Positions 1 through 9,268 are shown, counted from the first letter of the stretch. The stretch: 64,000 nucleotides of DNA from an uncultured Verrucomicrobiota bacterium (GCA_903939515.1 CAJAHH010000031.1:1-64000); one strand, 5' to 3'. Numbers and translations are program-made. Notes: generated by a model from the sequence alone, not told the origin.

Positions 1-110
1 CACCACGTAAACGGATCAGACAAGTAGTGAAACTGGAGACTTCCCTTAATGGAGATTTAGGTTAACGCATATGGGCCGAGCGCCCCAAGGTAGGGCGCAG
101 CGCTTCAGGG

Positions 111-490
111 GTAGGGCGATTTCTCCGAAAGCGCCACGTCCGCACACACGGACCATCGCAGAGATTGGTCCGCCGCAGACGCGGACCGCTCGGAGATCGT
201 TCCCTACCTCGGAAGTCTTCGGACTACATCCAAGGTTCCTGCCACAAGATCAGCCTTACCCAAGCACCTCCGAGGTAGGGCGATTTCTCCGAAAGCGCCA
301 AGTTGAGCCGGACCGCCGCAGAGATCGGTCCGCCGCAGACGCGGACCGCTCGGAAATCGTTCCCTACCTCGGAAGTCTTCGGACTACATCCAAGGTTCCT
401 GCCACAAGATTAGCCTTACCCAAGCACCTCCGAGGTAGGGCGATTTCTCCGAAAGCGCCAAGTTGAGCCGGACCGCCGCAGAGATCGTCC
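111..490. repeat. 160-bp tandem palindromic repeat, about 2.4 copies
   Basis: Two nearly identical 160-bp units lie head to tail: bases 201-300 recur at 361-460 with only a C/T change near 251/411. Partial copies flank them, at 111-136 and 461-490. Each unit carries arms of about 22 bases that are imperfect reverse complements (191-212 with 270-292; again 351-372 with 430-452). Each also has a short hairpin made of GGTCCGC and GCGGACC (167-187 and 327-347). The open frame running through the block is read as a by-product of a repeat period that lacks stops. Bases 1-110 hold no gene that I can support. The repeat ends just before the 3' end of the slyX-like gene. Confidence 0.85.
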
Positions 491-494
491 CTGC

Positions 495-713
495 TCAGGG
501 CGCGTAGTGCGGCGGCTTCTGGTTGTGAGGCTGAGCGCGGTCCACATCTTGGCCGCGCAAGGTCTCCCCGAGGATCTCTAGCTGTTTTTGAAGTCGGGTG
601 ATCGTTCTGCTCTGGTCAATGATCACCGAGTTGAGTTCGTCGTAGTTGCGCTCGAGATGGGCGAGGGAAGCCTCGGTCTGTTCAAGTCGGGCGTTCAGTG
701 ATTCCAGATTCAC
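495..713 (-). CDS. slyX: SlyX family protein
   Basis: This 72-residue protein is an almost continuous predicted coiled coil (heptads over residues 1-50, with ARLEQTEASLAHLERNYDEL near the start). It ends in a Pro-rich tail with PPHYAP, the hallmark of the SlyX family. The length matches the family, which is usually 70-80 residues. The cellular role of SlyX is not settled. The start codon overlaps the end of the upstream DUF2007 gene by 4 bases (710-713), so translational coupling is likely and the gene is the last of a three-gene minus-strand operon. Confidence 0.85.
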   Translation of the reverse strand: MNLESLNARLEQTEASLAHLERNYDELNSVIIDQSRTITRLQKQLEILGETLRGQDVDRAQPHNQKPPHYAP

Positions 714-940
714 AGTTCTCCTTCGCGTTCGGTGAAAAACAAGTCGTGGGCCCTGGAAAAATCGGCTTCCGGGACGAGGATCCGCACTTCGCGGTCCAAA
801 TCTTCGGGATCTAAAGGGGTGGGTTCACCCGTGATGGGCTCGACGGGTTCGATCGTAGACTCAATGCCGTGCTTCTCGAGCCACGTTTGCAAGAGCTCGC
901 ACTTAATCCAGGGTCCGGTGAAGAAGTGCCTCATGGCCAT
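710..940 (-). CDS. DUF2007-type small protein
   Basis: This 76-residue protein has the DUF2007 (putative prokaryotic signal-transducing) pattern: an initial FFTGPWIKCELLQTWLEKHG segment, in which a residue change at a protein or membrane interface selects a long helix, then an acidic loop and a RILVPEADFSRAHDLF helix. The family has a ferredoxin-like fold and no established biochemical function. It lies 18 bp after the REC-PAS-phosphatase gene and overlaps slyX by 4 bp, which suggests co-transcription with both. The family assignment rests on motif recognition only. Confidence 0.7.
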   Translation of the reverse strand: MAMRHFFTGPWIKCELLQTWLEKHGIESTIEPVEPITGEPTPLDPEDLDREVRILVPEADFSRAHDLFFTEREGEL

Positions 941-958
941 GGCGTTGCCCTGAGGCTC

Positions 959-2491
959 TCAGAGGACCCGGACGATGACCACGGTGAAGTCGTCGGTTTG
1001 CGGCTCCGGTTGCGTGAAGGCTCGGGCCTCGCTGCAAATGAGTTCTGCCAAATCGGCTGCTGGCATTCCCGGGTGGCCACGGATGAGATCCAGAACCCGC
1101 TCCACGGTGAAGAGGCTCCCGTCGGCGCGCATGGCTTCGTCGATGCCGTCGGTGAGTTGGAGCAGAGTGTCGCCCGAATTTAGAATAATTTCAGGATTCT
1201 CACCGTAGGCGATGAGGCCTTGCCGCCCGAGCGGTTTGCCGGTTCGGCGCAAGCTGGCCTTGATTTGGCCGGTCGCATCGAGGACCCAGGTCGCGGGATG
1301 GCCTGCGCTGGCGTGACGCAAGGTTCGGGTCTCGGGATGGATCGCAGCCAAGGACGCAGTCACATAATTGTCGCCGCCGAGGTCTTCGGCCAAGAGCCGG
1401 TTGGCTTGGGTCAGGATTTCGGCCGGACTGAAGACCAATCGGGCCGTCATGCGAAGACAGAATCGGGTCTCCGCCATGAGGAGAGCGGGTCCCATTCCGT
1501 GTCCGGCCACATCGGCCACCAAGATGCCCCAAGAGCCATCTGGCAAGGGCAGGTAATCGAAAGAGTCTCCGCCCGTGGCCTCGGCGGCATGGGAAACCCC
1601 GGCGATATCGAATCCCGGCACCCGGGGTGAGGATTTGGGGAAAAGGCGGGACTGGATCTCGCGAGCCGCAGCGAACTCCTGTCGCGTCTTGCGTATTTCG
1701 GCCTCGTGGCGACGGCGCTGGCTGATGTCTCGAATGAAGGCGACGAGCCATTGCTGTTGCCCCATCCGCATCTGGGTGAAGCCGATTTCGACTTCGACTT
1801 CTGAATCGTCGGAACGGCGGGCGAAGGATTCGAAGACCCTGCGGTCTTCGGCCCCGGCGGCCGTCTTCCAGGTACCCGGGGCGGTGGCCGCTGTCTGAAG
1901 AAAATCGAGGGTCTTTCCACAGATTTGTTCGGCCTCCCAGCCGAAGATCGTCGTTACGGCCGGATTGCCGAAGCGGATGGCCCCTTCCAAATCGATAAGT
2001 AGCACTCCGTCGGTTGAGTTTTCCCAGACCGATCGGTAGCGCAGCTCGCTCTCGCGGAGGGATATTTCGGCTAGCCGGCTGGCGGCCCGGACGGCGGCCT
2101 CACGCAATTCGCGCTGGATGGCGGGCACCAGGCGGCCGGGGGATCCCTTGGTCATGAAGTCGTGAGCCCCAGACTTCATGGCTTCGATAGCTACGCCTTC
2201 TTCGATACCGCCCGACACGATAATGAAGGGCATGTCCTTGCCGGACTGTTTGTAGAGAACCAAGGCCTGGGGGGCGCTGAACCCGGGCATGAAGTGGTCG
2301 CACAGAACGAGGTCCCAGTTGCCGATTTGCAATTCCTGCGCAAAGGCCTCGGCGCTGGCCACCCGCTTGGACTCCACCCGCCAGCCACCTTGACGCAGGT
2401 GATTGACCAGGATGAGCGCGTCAAACTCGGAGTCCTCAACGATGAGGGCTCGGAGTAAGGGGCGCTCAGGGTTCGGTGGATTTGGGGCCAC
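959..2491 (-). CDS. Response regulator with PAS and SpoIIE/RsbU-type PP2C phosphatase domain
   Basis: This is a 510-residue cytoplasmic signalling protein. Residues about 12-130 are a receiver domain, with the acidic pocket IVEDSE, phospho-acceptor Asp65 in LVLCDHFMPG and the conserved Lys in FMTKG. Residues about 150-255 form a PAS domain (SVWENSTDGVLLIDLEGAI). A short coiled linker (RHEAEIRKTRQEFAAAREIQ) leads to a SpoIIE/RsbU phosphatase domain with metal-binding GGDSFDY, VADVAGHGMG and C-terminal TDDFTVV. Such proteins dephosphorylate anti-anti-sigma factors in partner-switching pathways when the receiver is phosphorylated; that target is inferred. No anti-sigma gene is nearby. It heads the operon with the DUF2007 gene and slyX. 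Confidence 0.9.
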   Translation of the reverse strand: MAPNPPNPERPLLRALIVEDSEFDALILVNHLRQGGWRVESKRVASAEAFAQELQIGNWDLVLCDHFMPGFSAPQALVLYKQSGKDMPFIIVSGGIEEGVAIEAMKSGAHDFMTKGSPGRLVPAIQRELREAAVRAASRLAEISLRESELRYRSVWENSTDGVLLIDLEGAIRFGNPAVTTIFGWEAEQICGKTLDFLQTAATAPGTWKTAAGAEDRRVFESFARRSDDSEVEVEIGFTQMRMGQQQWLVAFIRDISQRRRHEAEIRKTRQEFAAAREIQSRLFPKSSPRVPGFDIAGVSHAAEATGGDSFDYLPLPDGSWGILVADVAGHGMGPALLMAETRFCLRMTARLVFSPAEILTQANRLLAEDLGGDNYVTASLAAIHPETRTLRHASAGHPATWVLDATGQIKASLRRTGKPLGRQGLIAYGENPEIILNSGDTLLQLTDGIDEAMRADGSLFTVERVLDLIRGHPGMPAADLAELICSEARAFTQPEPQTDDFTVVIVRVL

Positions 2492-2550
2492 GGTTCAAAA
2501 TTGAAGTGCGACAGATCCTAAGGCCGGAAATTGGCCGTCCCGCTGTCAGT

Positions 2551-4014
2551 TCACAGTCGGCGGGCTCTTAAAAAGAGGTTTGTCGCCGGGTTGCTGGGCA
2601 GAGGGATTGTCACGGCCTCCGAGAGGCCCTTTCCAACCACAGCAGTGACTCCAGACAGTTGGGTCCAGGTGCCTCCGAGCGAGAGGCTCTGATCAATTTG
2701 ATAGCTGACTCCCGAGGTGGCCCGTAGATGAAGATTCCAAGCGCCACCCGGTTTGCCGGAAATTTCCAGTGTGGCGACGGCCGGTGCGGGATCGGTGTCG
2801 CGGACGATGATATCAACGTCTTGGGTCACACTGGTGAAGGGGTCTTTGACGCTCACTCGTACGCGGTTGGTGCTAGGGCCCTGCTGCACTGTGGGGGTCC
2901 AAGAAAGCAGGCCATGGGTGGTGACAGTCAGGCCAGTCGGACCAGACACCAGTTGGTAGATCACCCCTTGGGCAGGCAGGTCTGAATCGGTGGCCTTGAG
3001 TTGAAACGAGAGCCGCAGGCCCTCGGTCACACGGAGTGTGCCCGCGGGGGTCCACACCGGCGGCAGATTCTGCTCTTGGACGACGATGTCGAATTCTTGG
3101 GAGGTGCCTTCGATCCCGTCATTCACATCGACCCAGACCCGGTTGGTGCTGGGTCCTTGCTCTTCAGTGGGTCGCCAGGAAACCACACCGTTGGTACTGA
3201 CCGTCAGGCCTGTCGGACCGCTGATGAGGCGGTAGCTCAGGGGTTGGGGCGGAAGATCGGAATCGGTGGCCCGGAGTTGGAATGAGAGGGTGGAGCCTTC
3301 GGAGACGCGGCGATTTTGGGCCGTCGATGTCCAGACGGGAGCCTTATTGGGATTGGCCGCAGTGACCACCTGGGCAAAAAAGTTTCCTTGAGGTCCGACG
3401 TTGGGATTGGCGCTGAAGATTTGCAGGGTCCAAGAATCGAGGAGGTCTGCCTCTTCGAGCATCCAGAAGTCTGTGTAGCTCCCAATGACGGTGGAGTTTT
3501 TGCCGGGCAGCGTTGCCCCGATGGTGGGCGGGTTGGCCAAGACCAAGCCGGCTCCGTTGTTCGAATCTTGGGGGAGATTAAAAAACTCCACCGTCCAGGT
3601 GAAGCGGTCGGGGACTGTTACCTGAGGCACTGCCAGAGTGGTCATCTGGTAGCCGGGTTGGACCGGATGCAATCCGCTGTCCCAGATTTGGGTGTTGGGT
3701 TTTTGGGAAGTGGCGATGGAGGCGTTCTCTAGCGCGCCGTCGTTTTTGTAAAAACGGATCCGCCATTCACCCGGGGAAATTAAATTGGTCGGAATGCTGC
3801 CGAAATAGAGAAACGTGAACTGAGTAACAATCCGACCACCTTTCGCCAAGTTGATGTCGTCGCCGTACTGGCGACCGAACATATAATAGTTGGTGGTCAT
3901 CCCGGACATGTTCTCGAAGACGATCTCCGAAGATTGGGCGGACAGGTGGGCGGGCAGGAAAAACATCAAGAAGAGCCAGACGCTTCGTGCCACTTCAGAA
4001 AAGAGTCGTGTCAT
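2551..4014 (-). CDS. Secreted protein with two cadherin-like (He_PIG-type) Ig repeats
   Basis: This 487-residue protein has a Sec signal peptide (hydrophobic SVWLFLMFFLPAHLSAQ, cleavage near residue 27). Residues about 30-210 are a jellyroll-like N-terminal region of unknown family. Two homologous cadherin/He_PIG-like repeats follow (about 218-315 and 316-413). Each has an EG-x-LSFQL-x-ATDSDLP core, SGPTGLTV and a W-x-PT-x-x-QGPSTNRV strand. The C-terminal segment of about 75 residues ends in FLRARRL, a tail type often seen in verrucomicrobial surface proteins. No catalytic residues are recognisable. A surface adhesion or structural role is inference. It lies 60 bp upstream of the phosphatase operon on the same strand. 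Confidence 0.75.
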   Translation of the reverse strand: MTRLFSEVARSVWLFLMFFLPAHLSAQSSEIVFENMSGMTTNYYMFGRQYGDDINLAKGGRIVTQFTFLYFGSIPTNLISPGEWRIRFYKNDGALENASIATSQKPNTQIWDSGLHPVQPGYQMTTLAVPQVTVPDRFTWTVEFFNLPQDSNNGAGLVLANPPTIGATLPGKNSTVIGSYTDFWMLEEADLLDSWTLQIFSANPNVGPQGNFFAQVVTAANPNKAPVWTSTAQNRRVSEGSTLSFQLRATDSDLPPQPLSYRLISGPTGLTVSTNGVVSWRPTEEQGPSTNRVWVDVNDGIEGTSQEFDIVVQEQNLPPVWTPAGTLRVTEGLRLSFQLKATDSDLPAQGVIYQLVSGPTGLTVTTHGLLSWTPTVQQGPSTNRVRVSVKDPFTSVTQDVDIIVRDTDPAPAVATLEISGKPGGAWNLHLRATSGVSYQIDQSLSLGGTWTQLSGVTAVVGKGLSEAVTIPLPSNPATNLFLRARRL

Positions 4015-4110
4015 CGATCGATGGAGCTCCGTTGAGGGAGCGTCTTTCTGTGGTGCCCTTTTGAAACACCAGTTTTCAGAACAGGTTGGGGAGAGTGAAG
4101 AAGACCGGAC

Positions 4111-4185
<75 letters not shown>

Positions 4186-4331
4186 GCCAAAACCGGCGCG
4201 CTTTATGAGGAATGTTCAGGGTCTTGTCAACACGGCGGACGGAATTTACGAAAAGCCCGTTCGTTACGATTGCTGTTCGGAAAAATTCAAGTCCCGCTTT
4301 TTCGGGTTATTGCTTAGAGTTGGCTCCAGCA

Positions 4332-6233
4332 ATGCTGACTGTTTCCAATGTGTCGAAGGGGTATGGCGGAAAGACCCTGTTCTCAGATTTGTCCCTGCAG
4401 TTCAACCGTCAGGACCGTTTGGGTCTGGTGGGTCCGAATGGCGCCGGCAAGTCCACGCTCTTCAAACTGATTCTCCAATTGGAGGAGCCCGATGATGGTC
4501 TGGTGACGTTCCAACGCGGGACCACCGTCGGTTTCCTGCCTCAGGAAAGCGCGCCCGTGGGCGATCAGACGGTGATGGAAATCGCCACCAGTCAGCATGC
4601 GCCCGGTTCCGAGCCGGACGATGATTACCACTCCTATGCCGACGGTCCCGCCATCGCCAAGGCCAAGCGACTGCTCAAGGGTCTGGCCTTTCGGGAAACG
4701 GACTTCGATCGGCCGGCGCGCGAGTTGTCCGGTGGCTGGGTGATGCGGGCACACCTTGCTCGGTTGTTGGTCCATGAGCCGGACATCCTGATGCTGGATG
4801 AGCCCACCAACCATCTCGATCTGGAGACCCTGATTTGGTTCCAAGGCTATCTAAAGAATTACCCGGGAGCGATCTTGGTCATCTCGCATGACCGGGAGTT
4901 CCTCAACCAGTTGGTCACCGGTATCGTCGAGATTCGTAACGAGCGACTCTACAATTACTGTGGTAACTACGACGCCTTTTTGGACGAACGCGAGGCGCAG
5001 CAGGAGCAGCAATTGGCCGCCTTCAAGAATCAGCAGCGCGAAATTGGGCGCTTGATGGATTTCGTGAATCGGTTCCGGGCCAAGAACACGACGGCGACGC
5101 GGGCTCAGGCCAAGCTCAAGCAAATCGATCGTATGGAGAAGATCAACGCGCCGGAACAGGCTGCGTCGACCGTCGATTTTGCATTCCCACAACCGGAGAA
5201 AAGCGGTCAGCGGGTAATCACCTTGAAGGGTGTCAATTTTGCCTATGGGCAGAACGTCATTTACACGGGTTTGGAGTTCGAGGCGCAGCGGGGAGACCGC
5301 ACCGTGCTGGTCGGGCCCAATGGCTCGGGTAAGTCCACGCTCATCAAGCTCTTGGCGGGCAACCTGACTCCCCAGGCGGGCGATCGGGATCTGGGACTGC
5401 GGGTCAAGGTGGGATATTTCTCGCAGTACCGCACCGAAATGCTCCAGCCCGAGCGCACGGTGCTGGAGGAGGCTTCCGATACTGCGGCCCGAGTGACCGA
5501 TTTGTACATCCGATCACTGCTGGGGTGTTTCCTCTTCCGGGATGACGACGTCTTCAAAAAAGTGGCCGTGCTCAGCGGTGGTGAGAAGACCCGCTTGGCT
5601 CTGGTGAAGTTGCTCCTCGATCCGCCCAACCTGCTGTTGATGGACGAGCCGACGACCCACCTCGACGTTGCCAGCATCGATGCACTTGTGGCCGCCTTGA
5701 GTGAGTTCATCGGGACCCTCGTTTTCATCAGCCATGACGTGTACTTCATTCGGGCGATCGCGACCCGCGTGCTGCACATCAGCGGTGGTGTGCTGACACC
5801 GTATGCGGGCGACTACGATTATTACCTCGAGAAGACCAAGGCCTCCTCGGCGCGTGTGGCGTTGACGTCTGCCTCCAATGGCAACGGTCTGACCAATGCC
5901 CGTCCGGCCACCAGTGGTCCGGCCGTGTCCTCAAAACCGGTGATCACGAGCTCCTCCAAGGAGCGTCGGCAGCAGGCGGCGGAGGCTCGCAAGGCCATGG
6001 GTTTCCAGAAAAAGCACGTCACCACCCTGGAAGCACGCATCGCCTCCCTGGAGGCCAAGCAAGTTCAGTTGACGGCCGAGATGGAAAAGCCCGAGACCTA
6101 CACCAAGCCGGGTCGATCCATGGAGATCCAACAACAAATCCGTGCCGTGGGTCACGATTTGCACAAGGTCAGCACCGACTGGGAGGCTGCGGCCACCAAG
6201 CTCGCAGAGCTCGAGGCCGCCTCCGTGGAGTGA
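4332..6233 (+). CDS. ABC-F family ATP-binding protein (Uup/YheS/EttA-like)
   Basis: This soluble protein of 633 residues has two ABC ATPase domains and no membrane segment. Domain 1 has GPNGAGKS (34-41), LSGGW and LMLDEPTNHLDLET. Domain 2 has GPNGSGKS (about 325), LSGGEKTRLALVK and LLMDEPTTHLD. The interdomain linker is charged and helical (ABC-F signature region, about 225-300). A lysine-rich linker and coiled coil close the protein (about 560-633). ABC-F ATPases act on the ribosome in translation control or antibiotic protection; the precise subgroup cannot be fixed by eye. I chose ATG 4332 because homology begins at MLTVSNVSKGYGG. The frame is open back to 4212, but that part is not protein-like. 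Confidence 0.92.
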   Translation: MLTVSNVSKGYGGKTLFSDLSLQFNRQDRLGLVGPNGAGKSTLFKLILQLEEPDDGLVTFQRGTTVGFLPQESAPVGDQTVMEIATSQHAPGSEPDDDYHSYADGPAIAKAKRLLKGLAFRETDFDRPARELSGGWVMRAHLARLLVHEPDILMLDEPTNHLDLETLIWFQGYLKNYPGAILVISHDREFLNQLVTGIVEIRNERLYNYCGNYDAFLDEREAQQEQQLAAFKNQQREIGRLMDFVNRFRAKNTTATRAQAKLKQIDRMEKINAPEQAASTVDFAFPQPEKSGQRVITLKGVNFAYGQNVIYTGLEFEAQRGDRTVLVGPNGSGKSTLIKLLAGNLTPQAGDRDLGLRVKVGYFSQYRTEMLQPERTVLEEASDTAARVTDLYIRSLLGCFLFRDDDVFKKVAVLSGGEKTRLALVKLLLDPPNLLLMDEPTTHLDVASIDALVAALSEFIGTLVFISHDVYFIRAIATRVLHISGGVLTPYAGDYDYYLEKTKASSARVALTSASNGNGLTNARPATSGPAVSSKPVITSSSKERRQQAAEARKAMGFQKKHVTTLEARIASLEAKQVQLTAEMEKPETYTKPGRSMEIQQQIRAVGHDLHKVSTDWEAAATKLAELEAASVE

Positions 6234-6261
6234 TCCTAGTGCCGGAGGTGGCAGGATCTTT
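6232..6261. terminator. Possible bidirectional hairpin between convergent genes
   Basis: GATCCT (6232-6237) pairs with AGGATC (6253-6258), extended by GCC/GGC with a three-base bulge, and is followed by TTTAG. It sits in the 26-bp space between the convergent ABC-F and M42 peptidase genes. The T tract is weak, so this is only a candidate terminator. Confidence 0.25.
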
Positions 6262-7330
6262 AGATCACCACCTTGAATTTTTCGCCCTTGGCGATGGACA
6301 GCGCGAAGCCGGCCATCAGCTCGGGGATAAATTCCAGGTCCTTGAGGTTCACCATCTCCACCGGTGAGTGCATGTAGCGGTTGGGCAGGCTGATGAGCCC
6401 GCTGGGGATCCCGCCGCGGGTCCAGAAGATCACATCGGTATCCGTGCCGCTGGTGGCGCTCATGGCCTCATGCTGCAACGGGATCTTCTTTTTCGCGGCG
6501 ACGTCTTCGAGGCGCTGGATGACGGCCGGATGGTTGCAGCCGCCGTGTGTCAATGCGGGGCCGCTACCGAGCTTGATATCGCCATGGGCACGCTGGTCCA
6601 CGGTGGGGTAGTCCGTGGCGTGGGTGACATCCACCACCAGGGCGGTCTCCGGATTGAGCGAGTAGGCAATTTGCCGGGCTCCGAGCAGGCCGACCTCTTC
6701 CTGCACGTTGGCCACGGCGCAGACTTCGACATTCAGCTTCTTAACCAGGGGTTTGAGCAACCGGAGCGTCTCGGCGACAGCGAAGGTACCGATGCGATTG
6801 TCGAAGGCGCGTGCGACAGCCAAATCGCCGCGCAGCATCTCAAAGCGGTCATTCAGCGTGATCGGGTCACCGATGCGCACCAGCTTCAGTGCGGCGTCCT
6901 TGGAGGCGACACCGATGTCGATGAAGAGTTCGTGGATCTTGGGGGCTTTGGGCTCGCTGTCGCCGCGGGTGAGGTGCGGGGCGACGTTGCCGACGACGCC
7001 AAGAACGGGACCTTGCCGGGTGTGGATGGTGACCCGCTGGGCCTTGGTGATGGCCGGGTCGATACCGCCGGTTCTGCGGACATGAATAAACCCCTCTGCG
7101 GTGATGAAGTTCACCGACATGGCGATTTCATCGGCGTGGGCGGCAAGCATGAGTCGGGGGCCGCCACCCTTGTTGAGCACCGCCACGCAGTTCCCGTAGG
7201 CATCGGAGAAGGTTTCATCGGCGTAAGTGCCGGCGTAGTCCATCCAAACGCGCAGACCGCGCGTCTCATGTCCGACGGGACTGGGGGTGTTGACGAGGGT
7301 TTCCAGGAAGGTCAGCGATTGCGAACGCAT
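6260..7330 (-). CDS. M42 family metallopeptidase (glutamyl/deblocking aminopeptidase-like)
   Basis: This 356-residue cytosolic enzyme is of typical family length. It has the M42 zinc-site motifs: LAAHADEIAM (first metal His), ARAFDNRIG (bridging Asp), NVQEEVGLLGAR (catalytic Glu-Glu), VVDVTHATD (metal Asp), and a late HEAMSATSGTDTD segment. The family forms dodecameric shells that trim peptides from the N terminus. It is convergent with the ABC-F gene. The start at 7330 gives MRSQSLTFLETLVNTPSPVG, with the usual LxxLxxxPSPVG opening. Confidence 0.93.
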   Translation of the reverse strand: MRSQSLTFLETLVNTPSPVGHETRGLRVWMDYAGTYADETFSDAYGNCVAVLNKGGGPRLMLAAHADEIAMSVNFITAEGFIHVRRTGGIDPAITKAQRVTIHTRQGPVLGVVGNVAPHLTRGDSEPKAPKIHELFIDIGVASKDAALKLVRIGDPITLNDRFEMLRGDLAVARAFDNRIGTFAVAETLRLLKPLVKKLNVEVCAVANVQEEVGLLGARQIAYSLNPETALVVDVTHATDYPTVDQRAHGDIKLGSGPALTHGGCNHPAVIQRLEDVAAKKKIPLQHEAMSATSGTDTDVIFWTRGGIPSGLISLPNRYMHSPVEMVNLKDLEFIPELMAGFALSIAKGEKFKVVI

Positions 7331-7391
7331 ACCTCGGGAGTTTGCCTCAGGTGACAGGGGGTGCCAAGGGGGACCCGTGATCTGTCCACGG

Positions 7392-8135
7392 TCAGTGACT
7401 TGTCGTGTCGGGCTGCCGCCGGAAGCGATTTTCTAGGAGGAGGCGCCAAACCATCCACGCCGCCTCGATGGCGATGTCTCGTGACATCTTTGAGACACCC
7501 TGCTCCCGATCGGTAAAGATGATGGGAACCTCGGCGATCTTGAGGCCTCGACGCCAAATGCGATGGGTCAGTTCGATTTGGAAACTGTAGCCGTTGGCTG
7601 TGACCGAACTGACATCGATGGCCGCCAACGTCTCCCGTCGGAAGCATTTGAAGCCTCCGGTCGGGTCGCTGAAGGGCATGCCGGTGATCATTCGGGTGTA
7701 GAAGCCGCCCCAGAGGGAGAGCAGCAGTCGGGGCAGCGGCCAATTGATGACGCGAATGCCGCCCGAGTAGCGTGAACCCAGCACCAAATCTGCCTTCTGT
7801 TCCTGGGCCGTTTGGAGAAAGCGGGGGATGTCTGCCGGATTGTGGGAGAAGTCGGCATCCATCTCGAAGATGAACTGATAATCCCGGCTCAAGGCCCACT
7901 GAAACCCTGCCACATAGGCGCGACCCAGACCATCCTTCACCGTGCGGTGCAGCACATGAACCCAAGGGTTTTTCGAAGCCAACTCATCGGCGATCTGGCC
8001 GGTGCCGTCGGGTGAGTTGTCGTCCACCACTAGCAAATCGACCGGCACGGGCAGCGAGCCAAGTCGGCGGACCAACTCGGGCAGGTTTTCCCGCTCGTTG
8101 TAGGTCGGTACGATGATGAGCGTCTCGGCCGGCAT
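7392..8135 (-). CDS. Polyprenol-phosphate mannosyl/glycosyltransferase, GT2 (Dpm1-like)
   Basis: This 247-residue GT2 glycosyltransferase resembles dolichol-phosphate mannose synthase. It has IIVPTYNERENLPELV at the N terminus, VVDDNSPDGT (nucleotide-binding Asp), and FEMDADFSHNP (DxD-like metal site, about residues 90-100). A later GSRYSGG and a TGGFKCFRRETL segment follow. It lacks the C-terminal membrane helices of the long form and probably works peripherally on a polyprenol phosphate, making an activated sugar for envelope glycans. The sugar donor cannot be told from sequence alone. It is divergent from the glycosylasparaginase gene, 110 bp away. Confidence 0.9.
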   Translation of the reverse strand: MPAETLIIVPTYNERENLPELVRRLGSLPVPVDLLVVDDNSPDGTGQIADELASKNPWVHVLHRTVKDGLGRAYVAGFQWALSRDYQFIFEMDADFSHNPADIPRFLQTAQEQKADLVLGSRYSGGIRVINWPLPRLLLSLWGGFYTRMITGMPFSDPTGGFKCFRRETLAAIDVSSVTANGYSFQIELTHRIWRRGLKIAEVPIIFTDREQGVSKMSRDIAIEAAWMVWRLLLENRFRRQPDTTSH

Positions 8136-8245
8136 AAGTCTTCGCAGTCAATGTAACGGTCCATGATGGCTCTGAACAAATGCGAAATTCCAAGACTTGC
8201 CTCCGGATGCTTGCATCGGAGCGTTTCTTGGGGAGCCTTTGGTCC

Positions 8246-9268
8246 ATGAAGATTCCTCGTAGGGCATTCGTGGGCTCATCACTGGCGGCCATCGCGGGCG
8301 GTCGGCTCAATGCCGCCAATTCGAAGTCGGGTCCGAAAGTTCGTCGGGAGGCGGATGCTCGAGCCAAGCCGCCCTTGGTCATTTCAACCTGGCCCTTCGG
8401 CAAGCCTGCCAACGACCGCACTCTAGAGGTGTTTCGTTCTGGAAAATCTGGCTTGGACGCCGTGGAGCAGGGGGTGCGATTGGCTGAGGACGACCTTTCC
8501 AATTCGAGCGTGGGTCTTGGAGGGATTCCCGCGGCTCATGGTGTGGTCCAGTTGGACGCCTGCATCATGTCCGGTCCGGGACATAAGGCTGGATCGGTGG
8601 CTGCGGTCGAAGGATTCAAGCACCCGGTCTCCATCGCGCGCCGCGTCATGGAGGAAACCCGCCATGTGATGCTGGTGGGCGAGGGGGCTCAGCGGTTCGC
8701 CCGTGAGCGAAAGTTTGAGGAAGGACCCGCGGTCACGCCGGGCCAGAAGGCAGCCTGGGAAAACTGGAAGAAGGCGCAGGAGGCTGAGAAGGCCAAGATA
8801 CCGAACCACGACACCATCGCTCTTCTTATGCTGAGTCCGTCGGGTGATATCTTTGGGGCGTGTTCCACCTCAGGGTGGGGTTACAAGATTCAGGGTCGGG
8901 TGGGCGATTCACCCATCATCGGTGGCGGGCTTTACGTGGACAACGCGGTGGGCGGCGCTGGCGCCACCGGCATTGGTGAGAACGTGATGCGCTATTGCGG
9001 CTCGTTCTTGGTGGTGGAGTTCATGCGCCAGGGAATGTCTCCCACGGAGGCCTGCCTCGCCACGTTGCACCGGATTGCTTCCATGGACCCCAAGGGCTAC
9101 GACCTCAGCATTAACTTCATCGCCCTCGACAAGCGGGGGCGTTTCGGTGCGGCGGGTACCGGTCAGGGTTTCCAATATTCGGTGGCCTGCGACGACTACA
9201 GCAAGGTGCTGCAAAGTCCGGGTGTTACCCAGAAGCCGGTCGGGCCCCTGGGCGGCAATCGTCTTTAA
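8246..9268 (+). CDS. N4-(beta-N-acetylglucosaminyl)-L-asparaginase (glycosylasparaginase)
   Basis: This is a 340-residue N-terminal-nucleophile hydrolase of the lysosomal glycosylasparaginase family, which cleaves the GlcNAc-Asn bond of N-glycopeptides. The first 25 residues (MKIPRRAFVGSSLAAIAGG) look like a Tat-type export signal. The autocleavage site is seen at NHDTIALL, which would expose a catalytic Thr (about residue 191). The glycine-rich substrate region GWGYKIQGRVGDSPIIG and the AVGGAGATGIGE loop are present. ATG 8246 is preferred because the leader begins there; the frame is open from 8180. A role in scavenging glycopeptides outside the cytoplasm is inference. Confidence 0.9.
   Translation: MKIPRRAFVGSSLAAIAGGRLNAANSKSGPKVRREADARAKPPLVISTWPFGKPANDRTLEVFRSGKSGLDAVEQGVRLAEDDLSNSSVGLGGIPAAHGVVQLDACIMSGPGHKAGSVAAVEGFKHPVSIARRVMEETRHVMLVGEGAQRFARERKFEEGPAVTPGQKAAWENWKKAQEAEKAKIPNHDTIALLMLSPSGDIFGACSTSGWGYKIQGRVGDSPIIGGGLYVDNAVGGAGATGIGENVMRYCGSFLVVEFMRQGMSPTEACLATLHRIASMDPKGYDLSINFIALDKRGRFGAAGTGQGFQYSVACDDYSKVLQSPGVTQKPVGPLGGNRL

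Noticed and set aside
71-466. Open frame of 131 codons over the tandem repeat
   Set aside because: It repeats RAISPKAP blocks purely because the 160-bp period carries no stop in that frame; composition is Arg/Pro/Ser rich and unlike the neighbouring proteins.
6368-7354. A 328-codon plus-strand frame
   Set aside because: It is antisense to the M42 peptidase, which has a full set of metal motifs.
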